A DNA stretch of 64,000 nt from CAVYXZ01 sp965223835 (GCA_965223835.1 CBDCXQ010000001.1:1426001-1490000); one strand, 5' to 3'; shown: positions 51,956 to 61,387, counted from the first letter of the stretch. Notes: generated from the letters alone by a model not told the origin. Made by a program: numbers and translations.

Positions 51956-53287
51956 CTAAATTTCAGGCAATGTGAAGCTGTCACCCGTCTCTAGAATCCA
52001 CTCGGCCAGTCGCGCTTGCAGTCGCTGCCGCTGATCGCCATATCTCACATTGTGGGCGAGGTTGACCTGCTCATAGGGGTCTTCATTCAAGTTGAATAGC
52101 ATCCAGGGTTGACCCTCGAGCACCACATATTTCCATCCATCACGGGTGACGACGCCGCGCCAGGGGCGGTCGATGCTGTCACCATGCCCAGTCGGAATCA
52201 CGGCTTGTAAATAAGCTGAATCGGGTTCCTGGGTCACCGTGCGGTCATGCAATCGATAACCTGAATAGTCCGTGCCCTGCATCCAATCCGGGGCATTGAT
52301 GCCACAGAGACCGAGCGTGGTGGGCGCGATGTCAATCAGGCTGATGGGAGCGGGGTTACGGCCACCGATGTTGTCATAGCGGGGCACGTGTCCGCCAATA
52401 ATGAGCGGTACGCGAATCGACTCTTCCAGCGGTGATGTTTTGCGAAACTGACCGTGCGAGCCGTGTAAATCACCATGATCGGAAAAGAACATGATGTGGG
52501 TATCATGCGCAATACCTATGTCCGTCAGCGCTTGACGCATCCGGCCCAGGTTCCAGTCCAGGTTGGCGATCATCGCGTAATAACCAGCGAGATCCAGCCG
52601 AGCGCGTTCAACAACCGACGCCACCGGCGGGACATTGGGACGTAGTTGAATGGTGCCAGGTGTATAATCCGCCATATAATTCGGCTCCGCGACATACGGA
52701 TCGTGGGGCGGTTGGACGGATAGCGCGGCGAAGAAAGGCGTGGACGGGTTAGATTGCACGTGTTGGCGCAGATGGTCAATGAACATGTCGGTGAGCGCGT
52801 CGGTTTCATAGCCGGGCAGTTGGTAATGAAAGGCCGAATCGCCCGCACCGCCATGCACCCAACAATCCCACTGGCTGTTATTGTTTTCATACCCCACCCA
52901 GTAATCAAAATGACCCCGACGATTGGGTGGCACGATATGCATGGCAGCCCGCCCCTCGGATTCCTGGAAGCCGTCCAGGTGCCACTTGCCCACGTAGGCC
53001 GTATGATAGCCGGCAGTGCGGAATACGTCGGCAATAGTGGGATCGTCGGGCGGTAGCTGGTGCTGGTGGCCGGGCACACAATCATGCGCATAGCGACTGG
53101 TAAGTAATGTGCCACGTGCGGGGCAGCACAGGGGGAATCCGGAAACGGCCCGCGTGAAGTTCAACCCGTCAGCAGCAAGCCGGTCAATGTTGGGCGTGTG
53201 TGCATTGGGATCACCCATACAGCCTAATGCTTGTGCTCGATGTTGATCGCCAAATATCCAGATAACGTTGGGTTGGGATGTTGACAT
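51956..53287 (-). CDS. type I sulfatase (formylglycine-dependent)
   Basis: This 443-residue arylsulfatase-family enzyme has the formylglycine signature C-x-P-x-R at residues 54-58 (CCPAR) within FPLCCPARGTLLTSRY. Metal ligands are expected from WIFGDQHRAQALG (Asp) and FSDHGDLHGSHG (Asp/His). A Cys-type site needs a formylglycine-generating enzyme, which is not in the window. It has no signal peptide from the chosen start, ATG at 53285-53287 (MSTSQPNVIWIFGDQH), so it may act in the cytoplasm. It starts only 26 bases after the rpoC terminator and has no clear own promoter. Confidence 0.92.
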   Translation of the reverse strand: MSTSQPNVIWIFGDQHRAQALGCMGDPNAHTPNIDRLAADGLNFTRAVSGFPLCCPARGTLLTSRYAHDCVPGHQHQLPPDDPTIADVFRTAGYHTAYVGKWHLDGFQESEGRAAMHIVPPNRRGHFDYWVGYENNNSQWDCWVHGGAGDSAFHYQLPGYETDALTDMFIDHLRQHVQSNPSTPFFAALSVQPPHDPYVAEPNYMADYTPGTIQLRPNVPPVASVVERARLDLAGYYAMIANLDWNLGRMRQALTDIGIAHDTHIMFFSDHGDLHGSHGQFRKTSPLEESIRVPLIIGGHVPRYDNIGGRNPAPISLIDIAPTTLGLCGINAPDWMQGTDYSGYRLHDRTVTQEPDSAYLQAVIPTGHGDSIDRPWRGVVTRDGWKYVVLEGQPWMLFNLNEDPYEQVNLAHNVRYGDQRQRLQARLAEWILETGDSFTLPEI

Positions 53288-53312
53288 GCTGGTTATACCT
53301 TTGCTGGGGAAC

Positions 53313-53341
53313 AAAAAAGGGTGATCCATTGGACCACCCTT
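53313..53341 (-). terminator. Rho-independent terminator of rpoC
   Basis: On the minus strand AAGGGTGGTCC (plus 53331-53341) pairs with GGATCACCCTT (plus 53317-53327), 11 pairs with one G-T and a 3-base loop, then TTTTTT. Confidence 0.92.
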
Positions 53342-53376
53342 CAAGCATAACCTATTTCGTGTCGCTGAGGTACCGG

Positions 53377-56300
53377 TTAGACGTTGATGTTGAGGCTGTC
53401 CTCGATGTTGTCCAGGTCATCTTCATCAATGCTGAGGTCTTCGGCATCCAATGCGCCCTGCGCTTCCAACGAAATGTTGGGGGCGACCAGTTCGCGGTCT
53501 TGATAGGTGTGGAAGCCCGTTCCAGCCGGGATCAACTTGCCGATGATGACGTTTTCCTTGAGGCCATAGAGGTTATCGACCTTACCCTCAATCGCGGCTC
53601 CGGCCAACACCTTGATTGTGTGCTGGAAGCTGGACGCGGATAGGAAACTATCGGTGCTCAGCGCCGCTTTGGTGATGCCCAGCAAAATCGGCACGCCGGC
53701 TGCCGGTTCTTTCTCTTCGGCCAGCAACCGCTCATTCATATCGAGCAACTTCAGCCGATCAATTAATTCACCCGGCAGCATCTGGCTATCACCGCTCTTG
53801 GTAATCTGAACCTTCGACAGCATCTTGCGGATCATCACTTCAAAGTGCTTATCAGCAATGTTCACACCCTGATTACGGTACACTTTTTGCACCTCGGTTA
53901 AGAGGTATAGTTGCGTTGCACCCTCACCCAGAATACGCAGGATGCGGTGCGGATTTTTAGCACCCTCGGTTAACTGCTGACCGGCATGAACTTCAGCGCC
54001 GTCGTAGACTTCTGGCATCAGGCGGGCACTGGATGGAATCTCATATTCCATCTCCTGGCGGCGTTCGTAGCGGATGTAGAGTTTGTCCGCCTCAAGATGC
54101 ACAATCCCCTCCATGCGGGCGACAATACCTTCTTCGCCATCGGGTGACTGCATCAAGACCTCGCCCTGTTTGACCTCTTGCTCATCCTCGACCTGCAATT
54201 CCCAGCCTGCTGGAATGGCCTGTTCGTCATTGATGACCTCGCTGTCAATCACGGTTGCCAACCGAACGCCGTCACGTTTGCTCAGGCGGATGACACCGCT
54301 GATGTCCACGATAACCGCTTCACCCTTTGGCTTCTTGCGGGCTTCGAACAATTCTTCAACACGGGGCAGACCGCTGGTGATGTCACCGCTGGCCTGGGCG
54401 GTACCCCCGGTGTGGAACGTACGGAGGGTAAGCTGCGTGCCGGGTTCACCAATTGATTGGGCCGCCACAATGCCGACCGCCGAGCCGATTTCGACCATTT
54501 CGCCCCGACCCAGATCACGCCCATAACATAGAGCGCAAATCCCGTGGATTAATGCACAGGTCATCGGACTGCGGGCATACACGGTCTCAATATCGCAATT
54601 CTGAATCGCGTCGGCTACGTCTTCGTCAATCATCTCGTTGCGGCCCACGATGAGTTCACCGGTGTCGGGATGATAAACCGGCTCAGCCGCCACCCGACCG
54701 ACAATGCGGTCAAAGATCGGTTGACCAGCGACATCATCGGACCGGTTAATCTGCATCCCTTTTTCCGTGCCACAATCGGTACGGTTGACGATAACGTCTT
54801 GGGCGACATCAACCAGCCGCCGGGTGAGATAACCCGCATCGGCAGTACGCAGCGCGGTATCGGCCAGACCTTTACGTGCACCATGCGTAGAGATGAAGTA
54901 TTCGAGAGCAGTCAGGCCCTGGCGGAAATGACTCATGATGGGCATTTCGATAATGCGCCCCGATGGGTCTGCCATGAGGCCACGCATACCCGCCAACTGG
55001 GTGATCGGTCCAAAACCCCCTTTGGTTGACCCGGAAATCGCCATAATTGCGATGGGGCCATAGGGGTCCAGCGTATCGCGGATCACATCCTGGAGGCGGT
55101 TTTTGGCGTTGGTCCATTCATCAATCGTGATCTGATAACGTTCTTCTTCGGTCAACAGACCCCGGCGGAAGTCACGGTCGGCGCGGTCAACAACCGATTC
55201 AGCCGTCGACAGAATATCGCTCCGCTCATCAGGAATGGTCAGGTCAGCAACGGCAATCGTCGTGCCTGAGATCGTGGCGTAGTGGAAGCCATAATTCTTG
55301 ATCTGGTCTACAACCTCGGTCGTCTCATCGGACCCGATGCGCTGGTAGCACTGTGCAACCAGGTTTTGCAGGCCTTTCTTGCCGAGAGTTTCCTGCACAA
55401 AGCGCATTTCATCTGGCAAGATGCGGTTAAAGACGGCCCGACCAATGGTTGTGATTTCGGGTTCATCTTGCGGTGGGCGGTGGTCATAAATGTTGCCCAG
55501 CAGAATCGGCGTGTGCAGGTCAACCATACCGAGGCGATAGAGATATTCAACCTCGTCCATATCGACAACCATTTGCCGCTCATGCAGGTTAGAGATTTCT
55601 AGCTGGTCCGCAAGGCCGCGCTTTTCCATATACTTCTTCATCTCGTAGGCGTTTGCCAGCATACAATCCACTTCGCCTTCGAGAACTGCTCGCACCGTCC
55701 GGTCAATCGCTGATTCGACCACGCGCACGCGTCCGGTGTCATCTTCTTCGGTGATGTCGGTGTACAACTCGACATTCGTCAAATCCCGGTGCAGGGCGTA
55801 GTAGTAACCGTTGGAACGCAGGGCGATACCAACCCGGCTCTTGTCGTTATAGAGCGAATCCATGCTACGGAATTTATCCGCCTTTTTCACGGTTGTGACG
55901 ATCTCAACCGTTGGGTCCATCGTCAGGTAGTAGCAGCCCAACACCATGTCTTTTGAAGGACCAACGATGGGCGCACCATCGGCTGGTTTCAGCAGGTTGC
56001 GCGTGCTGAGCATCAGTTCACGGGCTTCCTGCACCGCTTTTTCGCTCAACGGCACATGGACCGCCATTTGGTCACCATCGAAGTCGGCGTTAAATGCCGA
56101 GCACACCAGCGGATGAATCTGGATTGCTTTCCCTTCGACCAACTGGGGTTCAAATGCTTGAATACCCAACCGGTGCAGGGTAGGGGCACGGTTGAGGAGT
56201 ACCGGACGTTCGGTAATGACCTCTTCCAACGCTTCCCAGACTTCGGGCTTCTCCCGTTCGATAATCCGTTTTGCGCCTTTGACGTTGCTGGCATAATTCT

Positions 56301-57963
56301 GATTGACCAGGCGGCTAATCACAAAGGGGCGATACAACTCCAATGCCATTGTCTTGGGCAAGCCACACTGATATAACTTGAGTTTGGGGCCAATGACGAT
56401 CACGGAACGCCCGGAATAGTCGACACGCTTGCCCAGCAGGTTGCGCCGGAAACGGCCTTTCTTGCCCTTCAGCATATCGCTGAGTGATTTGAGTTCGCGA
56501 CGCCCGCGACGACTGAGCGCCTTGCCGCGCTGACTGTTGTCGATCAAGCTGTCAACAGCTTCCTGCAACATCCGCTTTTCATTGCGAACGATGACGTCGG
56601 GCGCACCCAATTCCAACAGGCGCTTGAGACGATTGTTGCGGTTGATGACCCGGCGATACAGATCATTCAGGTCGCTGGTGGCAAACCGACCACCATCGAG
56701 TTGGACCATCGGTCGCAATTCAGGCGGAATCACCGGCAGCACGGTCAGGATCATCCATTCGGGCCGGTTATCGCTCTTACGCAAACTTTCGACCACGCTC
56801 AACCGCTTGGTAGCTTTCTTCTTCCGTTGCTTAGAACGCGTCGTGCGCACTTCGTTCCAAAGTTCTTTGCCCAGCTTTTCCAGGTCCATGTGCTGGAGGA
56901 TGTCATAAAACGCTTCCGCACCCATGTTTGCCTGGAAGACATTGCCATAGCGGCTTTTCAATTCACGATAGCGAGTTTCTGGCAGAAACTGCAACACTTT
57001 AAGTTCCTGCAACTCCTGGCGTGCGCGTTCAGCACTGCTGCGCACGGTGCTCAGTCGATCATCGAGTTCACCCTGAAGCTCAGCCATCTGGGTGTCGGCT
57101 TCGCCGGAACTGGTGTCAGCTTCCATGCTGAGCTTTTCTAACTCCGCCTTCCGCATCTGGTCGACATCTTCCTGAATATCGCCCATGTACGCATTCACTG
57201 CCGACTGAATACCGGCGATGTGATCACTGGTGACAGTTTCGCCTTTAGCCGCGATCACCATCTCGGCGATGTTGAAGTTGATGTCTGATGGCGCCGCCTG
57301 ACCAACGAGCGATTCCACGCGATTTTGAAGGGATTGGGCTTCTTCCATCAATTCATCGGTCAGACGAACCAATTCTTCATCAAAATGGTTATGAATGGCC
57401 GCGATGCGATCATCCATCGTGACCTTTGATTCTTCCTGTTGATTACGGATGGCATCCATCTGTTCATGCAGGTCACCACCGAGCGCGATTTCTTTTTGTG
57501 CCAGTTCTTTTTCGACCCGACCCAATGCCTTTTGCCGTGCGTTTTCATCAACATTGGTTATGACATATTGCGCAAAATAGAGAACCCGGTCCAGGTTGCG
57601 GCGGCTAACATCCAACAACAGACCCAGATAACTGGGCACGCGCCGGGTGTACCAAACATGGGCTACGGGGGCGGCTAACTCGATATGCCCCATGCGTTCG
57701 CGTCGAACGGAAGACCGAGTTACTTCAACCCCACACTTGTCACAGACAATGCCGCGATAACGGACATTCTTGTACTTGCCACAGTAGCATTGCCAGTCTT
57801 TGGTAGGGCCAAAAATGGCTTCACAGAACAACCCGTCTTTTTCTGGACGCAAACGGCGGTAGTTGATCGTCTCCGGTTTGGTGACTTCGCCGTATGACCA
57901 AGACCGAATATGCTCTGGTGAGGCCAGGCTAATGCGGAGTGCGCTGAAATCCTTCGCTTCCAA
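53377..57963 (-). CDS. rpoC: DNA-directed RNA polymerase subunit beta'
   Basis: This 1528-residue catalytic subunit has the N-terminal zinc ribbon CYCGKYKNVRYRGIVCDKCGVE, clamp, rudder region, the active-site metal motif NADFDGDQMAVH (three catalytic Asp), bridge helix and trigger loop (GLADTALRTADAGYLTRRLVDVAQD), a second zinc site with several Cys (CGTEKG ... CDIETVYARSPMTCALIHGICALCYG), and C-terminal jaw/clamp segments. A coiled-coil insertion (about 125-320) enlarges the clamp region. rpoB is not next to it; the upstream neighbour is an unrelated gene. It has its own tandem promoters. Confidence 0.98.
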   Translation of the reverse strand: MEAKDFSALRISLASPEHIRSWSYGEVTKPETINYRRLRPEKDGLFCEAIFGPTKDWQCYCGKYKNVRYRGIVCDKCGVEVTRSSVRRERMGHIELAAPVAHVWYTRRVPSYLGLLLDVSRRNLDRVLYFAQYVITNVDENARQKALGRVEKELAQKEIALGGDLHEQMDAIRNQQEESKVTMDDRIAAIHNHFDEELVRLTDELMEEAQSLQNRVESLVGQAAPSDINFNIAEMVIAAKGETVTSDHIAGIQSAVNAYMGDIQEDVDQMRKAELEKLSMEADTSSGEADTQMAELQGELDDRLSTVRSSAERARQELQELKVLQFLPETRYRELKSRYGNVFQANMGAEAFYDILQHMDLEKLGKELWNEVRTTRSKQRKKKATKRLSVVESLRKSDNRPEWMILTVLPVIPPELRPMVQLDGGRFATSDLNDLYRRVINRNNRLKRLLELGAPDVIVRNEKRMLQEAVDSLIDNSQRGKALSRRGRRELKSLSDMLKGKKGRFRRNLLGKRVDYSGRSVIVIGPKLKLYQCGLPKTMALELYRPFVISRLVNQNYASNVKGAKRIIEREKPEVWEALEEVITERPVLLNRAPTLHRLGIQAFEPQLVEGKAIQIHPLVCSAFNADFDGDQMAVHVPLSEKAVQEARELMLSTRNLLKPADGAPIVGPSKDMVLGCYYLTMDPTVEIVTTVKKADKFRSMDSLYNDKSRVGIALRSNGYYYALHRDLTNVELYTDITEEDDTGRVRVVESAIDRTVRAVLEGEVDCMLANAYEMKKYMEKRGLADQLEISNLHERQMVVDMDEVEYLYRLGMVDLHTPILLGNIYDHRPPQDEPEITTIGRAVFNRILPDEMRFVQETLGKKGLQNLVAQCYQRIGSDETTEVVDQIKNYGFHYATISGTTIAVADLTIPDERSDILSTAESVVDRADRDFRRGLLTEEERYQITIDEWTNAKNRLQDVIRDTLDPYGPIAIMAISGSTKGGFGPITQLAGMRGLMADPSGRIIEMPIMSHFRQGLTALEYFISTHGARKGLADTALRTADAGYLTRRLVDVAQDVIVNRTDCGTEKGMQINRSDDVAGQPIFDRIVGRVAAEPVYHPDTGELIVGRNEMIDEDVADAIQNCDIETVYARSPMTCALIHGICALCYGRDLGRGEMVEIGSAVGIVAAQSIGEPGTQLTLRTFHTGGTAQASGDITSGLPRVEELFEARKKPKGEAVIVDISGVIRLSKRDGVRLATVIDSEVINDEQAIPAGWELQVEDEQEVKQGEVLMQSPDGEEGIVARMEGIVHLEADKLYIRYERRQEMEYEIPSSARLMPEVYDGAEVHAGQQLTEGAKNPHRILRILGEGATQLYLLTEVQKVYRNQGVNIADKHFEVMIRKMLSKVQITKSGDSQMLPGELIDRLKLLDMNERLLAEEKEPAAGVPILLGITKAALSTDSFLSASSFQHTIKVLAGAAIEGKVDNLYGLKENVIIGKLIPAGTGFHTYQDRELVAPNISLEAQGALDAEDLSIDEDDLDNIEDSLNINV

Positions 57964-58080
57964 AGGCGTACCCTCCTTGCGTTAATGCTGTATTTGAGAT
58001 GTCAACGATACGATAAATTTAGGACATGGACCGCTAAAAATGGTGGATTCGGTAGTGCTCAGCTTCACGTTAAACACAAC

Positions 58081-58111
58081 AATGGCTATTGGAAAATCTT
58101 CCAACGCCATT
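58081..58111 (-). other. hairpin in the rpoC leader
   Basis: AATGGC-TA-TTGGAA-AATC-TTCCAA-C-GCCATT (58081-58111) folds into a 12-bp interrupted stem with a 4-base loop. It lies in the 5' leader of rpoC, about 120 bases before the start codon. There is no T run, so it is not a typical terminator; it could stabilise the mRNA or serve as a regulatory structure. Confidence 0.55.
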
Positions 58112-58150
58112 TCAAAATTTACAGTGATTGTGAGCGACCATAGATGACAA

Positions 58151-58179
58151 ATCATACCTCAACAGGTTATGTTTGTCAA
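58151..58179 (-). promoter_or_regulatory. rpoC proximal promoter
   Basis: On the minus strand -35 TTGACA (plus 58174-58179), a 17-bp spacer and -10 TATGAT (plus 58151-58156). Transcription from here would give a leader of about 180 bases. Confidence 0.8.
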
Positions 58180-58234
58180 GGATTTGCTGTGGGTTTATTG
58201 TGTGGATAGGATGGGATTTTGTCCCATTGCCATC

Positions 58235-58263
58235 ATCATAATGGCATCACGCGCCGCTGTCAA
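58235..58263 (-). promoter_or_regulatory. rpoC distal promoter
   Basis: On the minus strand -35 TTGACA (plus 58258-58263), a 17-bp spacer and -10 TATGAT (plus 58235-58240), identical hexamers and spacing to the proximal promoter 84 bases away. The -35 box abuts the stop codon of the upstream gene. Confidence 0.78.
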
Positions 58264-58265
58264 GT

Positions 58266-59291
58266 TTAGAGGCGAATTGTTGTGCCGCAATAATCGCAGA
58301 CAATCTGATTTTGTCCGGCAACGAGCATCGGCAGCGTGCCGCCACAAACATGGCAGGCGGTGGGCGCTTCCCGGACTTTTTCCAGCAATTCCGGGTCCGG
58401 CTCGATGGCCCGTTCATTGGCGACATCGCCACTAATCATGCGTTGGATCTGTTTTTGCCAGAATTTGCAGTCAACACCACCTTTGACCTCAACCGTCAGT
58501 TGACGATGTTCGCGGTCGGTCGTCTGGAAGTGGAGCATATCCTTGCCGCCGAAAAGCCCCTTATTCTCAGCCTCAACTGCTTTGACGACGTTCAACCCTA
58601 ATTCCCATTCAACTTCCTGTTCCTGCTTGCCGCCAAACATCCCCAGGCGTTTGCCGGTAGTTTCTTTCTGTTCGAAAATCAAGCGCTGGTCGGTCAGGTA
58701 AAGGATGCCGTCAGGATCCTTTTTGCCTTTGCCAGTAGCGACCCATTCGGCTTTGGCCGCGAGGAATAGCGCTTCGCCCGCCAGGAAATCAAACGAGGCT
58801 TCGTCTTTTTGATCCAGGAACCAGTTTATTTCAGTAATCTGGCTGAAGGTGGACTGCACATCGTTTTGGAGCGATGTATACATATTCTGGATGCGCGTCT
58901 CAGCCGCCTCAACTTTGTTTTCCAGATTTTGTAACCACTCGCTAGCGGTGTTTACATCGTTTTCATCGGAACCGTCGGTCAAACGGCGGACCCTGAATTC
59001 GACCTTTTGAATATCATCACGCAGGTCATTCACTTCATTTTCAATGGCTTGTCGAACCCGATACTGATTATCTTCCCAATGATCCCCCAGGACCTGAGCC
59101 TTATTTTCCAGATATGCACGGAAAACGTAACCACGACTGCGGATTTGCTCAATTTCGACCGGTAATTTTTTGATGCGTTCGGCGACATCACTGACTTCAC
59201 GGGTGATCGCGGTCATGCGCACTCGACTATGAAAGGTATCGAAGCGGCTTTCTAGTTGTCTGATCTGGTCGGCGAGTGGATTGTCGCTCAT
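58266..59291 (-). CDS. coiled-coil protein with PH-like domain and C-terminal zinc ribbon
   Basis: The 341-residue cytosolic protein has a long coiled coil (about 5-165), a middle beta-rich domain that resembles bacterial PH/GRAM folds (about 170-285, with GILYLTDQRLIFEQKETTGKRLGMFGG), and a C-terminal four-Cys zinc ribbon (CHVCGGTLPMLVAGQNQIVCDYCG). I do not recognise a named family. Its ATG overlaps the prfB stop by four bases, so it is co-translated with prfB and probably also ftsY. It could be an adaptor that binds membranes or nucleic acid; this is only inference. Confidence 0.78.
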   Translation of the reverse strand: MSDNPLADQIRQLESRFDTFHSRVRMTAITREVSDVAERIKKLPVEIEQIRSRGYVFRAYLENKAQVLGDHWEDNQYRVRQAIENEVNDLRDDIQKVEFRVRRLTDGSDENDVNTASEWLQNLENKVEAAETRIQNMYTSLQNDVQSTFSQITEINWFLDQKDEASFDFLAGEALFLAAKAEWVATGKGKKDPDGILYLTDQRLIFEQKETTGKRLGMFGGKQEQEVEWELGLNVVKAVEAENKGLFGGKDMLHFQTTDREHRQLTVEVKGGVDCKFWQKQIQRMISGDVANERAIEPDPELLEKVREAPTACHVCGGTLPMLVAGQNQIVCDYCGTTIRL

Positions 59292-60406
59292 GAGGCTTTT
59301 TCCTCCTGGGGTGGCAGGTTCGTATGATTGATCTTATACCGCAGGTACGCTTCCATAAAATCAGCCAGTCGCCCATCAAGGACCGCGCTGGTATTGCCAA
59401 CTTCGTGGTCGGTGCGGTGATCTTTCACCATCTGGTAGGGATGGAGCACGTAGGATCTAATCTGATTACCCCAGCCAGCGTCGACATTTTCGCCCTTAAG
59501 CGCTGCCAGTTCTGCCTCCTGCTTCTGGAGTTCGATGTCCAGCAGCCGGGCTTTGAGAATTTGCAGCGCCCGATCTTTGTTCTGATTCTGGCTGCGTTGA
59601 TTCTGGCACTGCACGACAATGCCGGTGGGCAGGTGGGTGATGCGCACGGCAGTATCGTTTTTCTGGACGTGTTGGCCTCCGGCACCACCGGCGCGAAAGG
59701 TATCAACCCGTAAGTCGCTATCATTGATCTCGATGTCTATATCGCCCTGAATATCGGGCCACAGTTCGACTTTAGCAAACGATGTATGGCGACGGCTGGC
59801 GGAATCGAAGGGACTCAGGCGCACCAACCGGTGAACGCCTTGCTCACTCTGTAAGTAGCCATAAGCGTGTTCACCGCGAACATCCAACAACACACTTTTT
59901 ATGCCAGCTTCTTCACCCTCGCTGCGATCAATGGTTTCCACTTTATAGCCGTTTTGCTCCGCCCAGCGCACGTACATCCGTTCCAGCATCTCGGCCCAGT
60001 CTTGCGAGTCAGTGCCGCCCGCACCGGCATGTATCGCCAGAATAGCATTTTCATGGTCATAGGGACCAGAGAATAAGGCCTGAAACGACATGCGCTCGAC
60101 TATGGGTTGCAAGGCTTCTGTTTCCTGAGTGAGTTCATCTAGAAGATCATCATCACCCAGTTCAGCCAGTTCTAACGCATCATTGATTCGCTGGGCAACG
60201 ACCTGCCATTTCTCTACAGTCGCTTTCAGGGTTGACATTTCCTGCATCAACTTTTGCGCGCTTTCTGGGTCATTCCAGAAATCAGTGGCGCTGGCCTGTT
60301 CCTCAATGGCCTGTAAGCGGGCAACTTTTCCGGCAATGTTGAGTCGTGTCATCAGACCATCAATCTTGGTTTTAAATTCCGTCAGTAAACTGATCAGATT
60401 ATCCAT
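59288..60406 (-). CDS. prfB: peptide chain release factor 2
   Basis: RF2 terminates translation at UGA and UAA. The 372-residue protein has the stop-codon recognition motif SPF (RLSPFDSASRRHTSF) and the peptidyl-hydrolysis motif GGQ in GGAGGQHVQKNDTAVRI. The single frame covers the whole protein: the region that in most prfB genes holds a programmed +1 frameshift (CTTTGA near codon 25) reads straight through here. AAGGCGG precedes the ATG, 15 bases after the ftsY stop. Confidence 0.95.
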   Translation of the reverse strand: MDNLISLLTEFKTKIDGLMTRLNIAGKVARLQAIEEQASATDFWNDPESAQKLMQEMSTLKATVEKWQVVAQRINDALELAELGDDDLLDELTQETEALQPIVERMSFQALFSGPYDHENAILAIHAGAGGTDSQDWAEMLERMYVRWAEQNGYKVETIDRSEGEEAGIKSVLLDVRGEHAYGYLQSEQGVHRLVRLSPFDSASRRHTSFAKVELWPDIQGDIDIEINDSDLRVDTFRAGGAGGQHVQKNDTAVRITHLPTGIVVQCQNQRSQNQNKDRALQILKARLLDIELQKQEAELAALKGENVDAGWGNQIRSYVLHPYQMVKDHRTDHEVGNTSAVLDGRLADFMEAYLRYKINHTNLPPQEEKAS

Positions 60407-60423
60407 GTAACTGCCGCCTTAAA

Positions 60424-61314
60424 TTAATTTTCGTCGAACAGGCTTTTGACGAAGATCTCCGGGTTAAATTGCACCATATCATACATGCCTTCGCCCAGGC
60501 CAATGTAGTGCACCGGCAAACCGAGTTCCTGGAAAACAGCAAAGACCATACCGCCTTTGGCCGTGCCATCCAGCTTGGTTATGATGACCCCAGTGACATC
60601 GACCATTTCCTGAAATTTTTTGGCCTGTTGCAGTGCATTCTGACCGGTGGTGCCGTCAAGAACCAACAGCACTTCATGGGGTGCGTCAGCGATGACCTTC
60701 GAGGAGACCGACTTGATCTTTGCCAGTTCGCCCATGAGGTTGTAATTGGTGTGCAAGCGTCCAGCGGTGTCAATTATGAGAATGTCTTTCTTACGGGCAT
60801 TGGCCGCCTCGGTCGCATCATAGACGATGGCCGCCGGGTCCGAGCCGGGTTGACCGGCGACCACCGGTACGTTCACCCGTTCACCCCACGTCTGTAATTG
60901 CTCGATCGCGGCAGCGCGAAAAGTGTCACCCGCCGCCAGAATCACATTGCGCCCGGCATTGTTCAGACGATTGGCGAGTTTGGCAATCGAGGTTGTTTTG
61001 CCGGACCCATTGACCCCAACAATCAGGATAATCGATAGGGGTCTGCCACTGATATTCATCGGTGGTGGCACTTTGAGCATATCGGCCAGCACCTCACGCA
61101 GCCCCTGCTGCAGTTCTTCGGTGCGTCGGTAGCCGCGCTTCTGTAATTCCTTCAGGACCACCTGCGTGGTTTCGACTCCGAGATCGGCTTGAATCAGGAT
61201 GGCTTCAATATCATCCCAGGTATCATCATCAATGTCGGTACTGCCGAGCATGTCGGCGATGCGCCCGAAAAAGGAACGTCGCGTTTTGGAAAGACCTGAA
61301 TTGAAAATGCTCAA
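60424..61314 (-). CDS. ftsY: signal recognition particle receptor FtsY
   Basis: FtsY docks SRP-ribosome complexes at the membrane. This short 296-residue version has just the N and G domains: the four-helix N domain, G1 GVNGSGKTTSIAKLA, DTFRAAAIEQLQTW, DTAGRLHTN and TKLDGTAKGG. The acidic A domain of proteobacterial FtsY is absent, as usual outside that group. The start is put at TTG 61314, because GGAG lies 9 bases upstream and the product then begins MSIFNSGLSKTRRSFFG, which fits relatives; the longer frame from 61356 is unsupported. It is the first gene of ftsY-prfB-coiled-coil protein. Confidence 0.93.
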   Translation of the reverse strand: MSIFNSGLSKTRRSFFGRIADMLGSTDIDDDTWDDIEAILIQADLGVETTQVVLKELQKRGYRRTEELQQGLREVLADMLKVPPPMNISGRPLSIILIVGVNGSGKTTSIAKLANRLNNAGRNVILAAGDTFRAAAIEQLQTWGERVNVPVVAGQPGSDPAAIVYDATEAANARKKDILIIDTAGRLHTNYNLMGELAKIKSVSSKVIADAPHEVLLVLDGTTGQNALQQAKKFQEMVDVTGVIITKLDGTAKGGMVFAVFQELGLPVHYIGLGEGMYDMVQFNPEIFVKSLFDEN

Positions 61315-61358
61315 GGGGGATAGCTCCAGAGTTAAGACAATCTTATTTGTCCACAATC

Positions 61359-61387
61359 AGTATACACAGGCATAGTATCACAGACAA
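61359..61387 (-). promoter_or_regulatory. ftsY promoter
   Basis: On the minus strand -35 TTGTCT (plus 61382-61387), a 17-bp spacer and -10 TATACT (plus 61359-61364). It lies about 45 bases before the ftsY start, in the divergent gap with moaC. Confidence 0.7.

Noticed and set aside
60407..61356. FtsY start at 61356
   Set aside because: The first 14 residues (MWTNKIVLTLELSP) overlap the promoter and ribosome binding site; TTG 61314 fits family and spacing.
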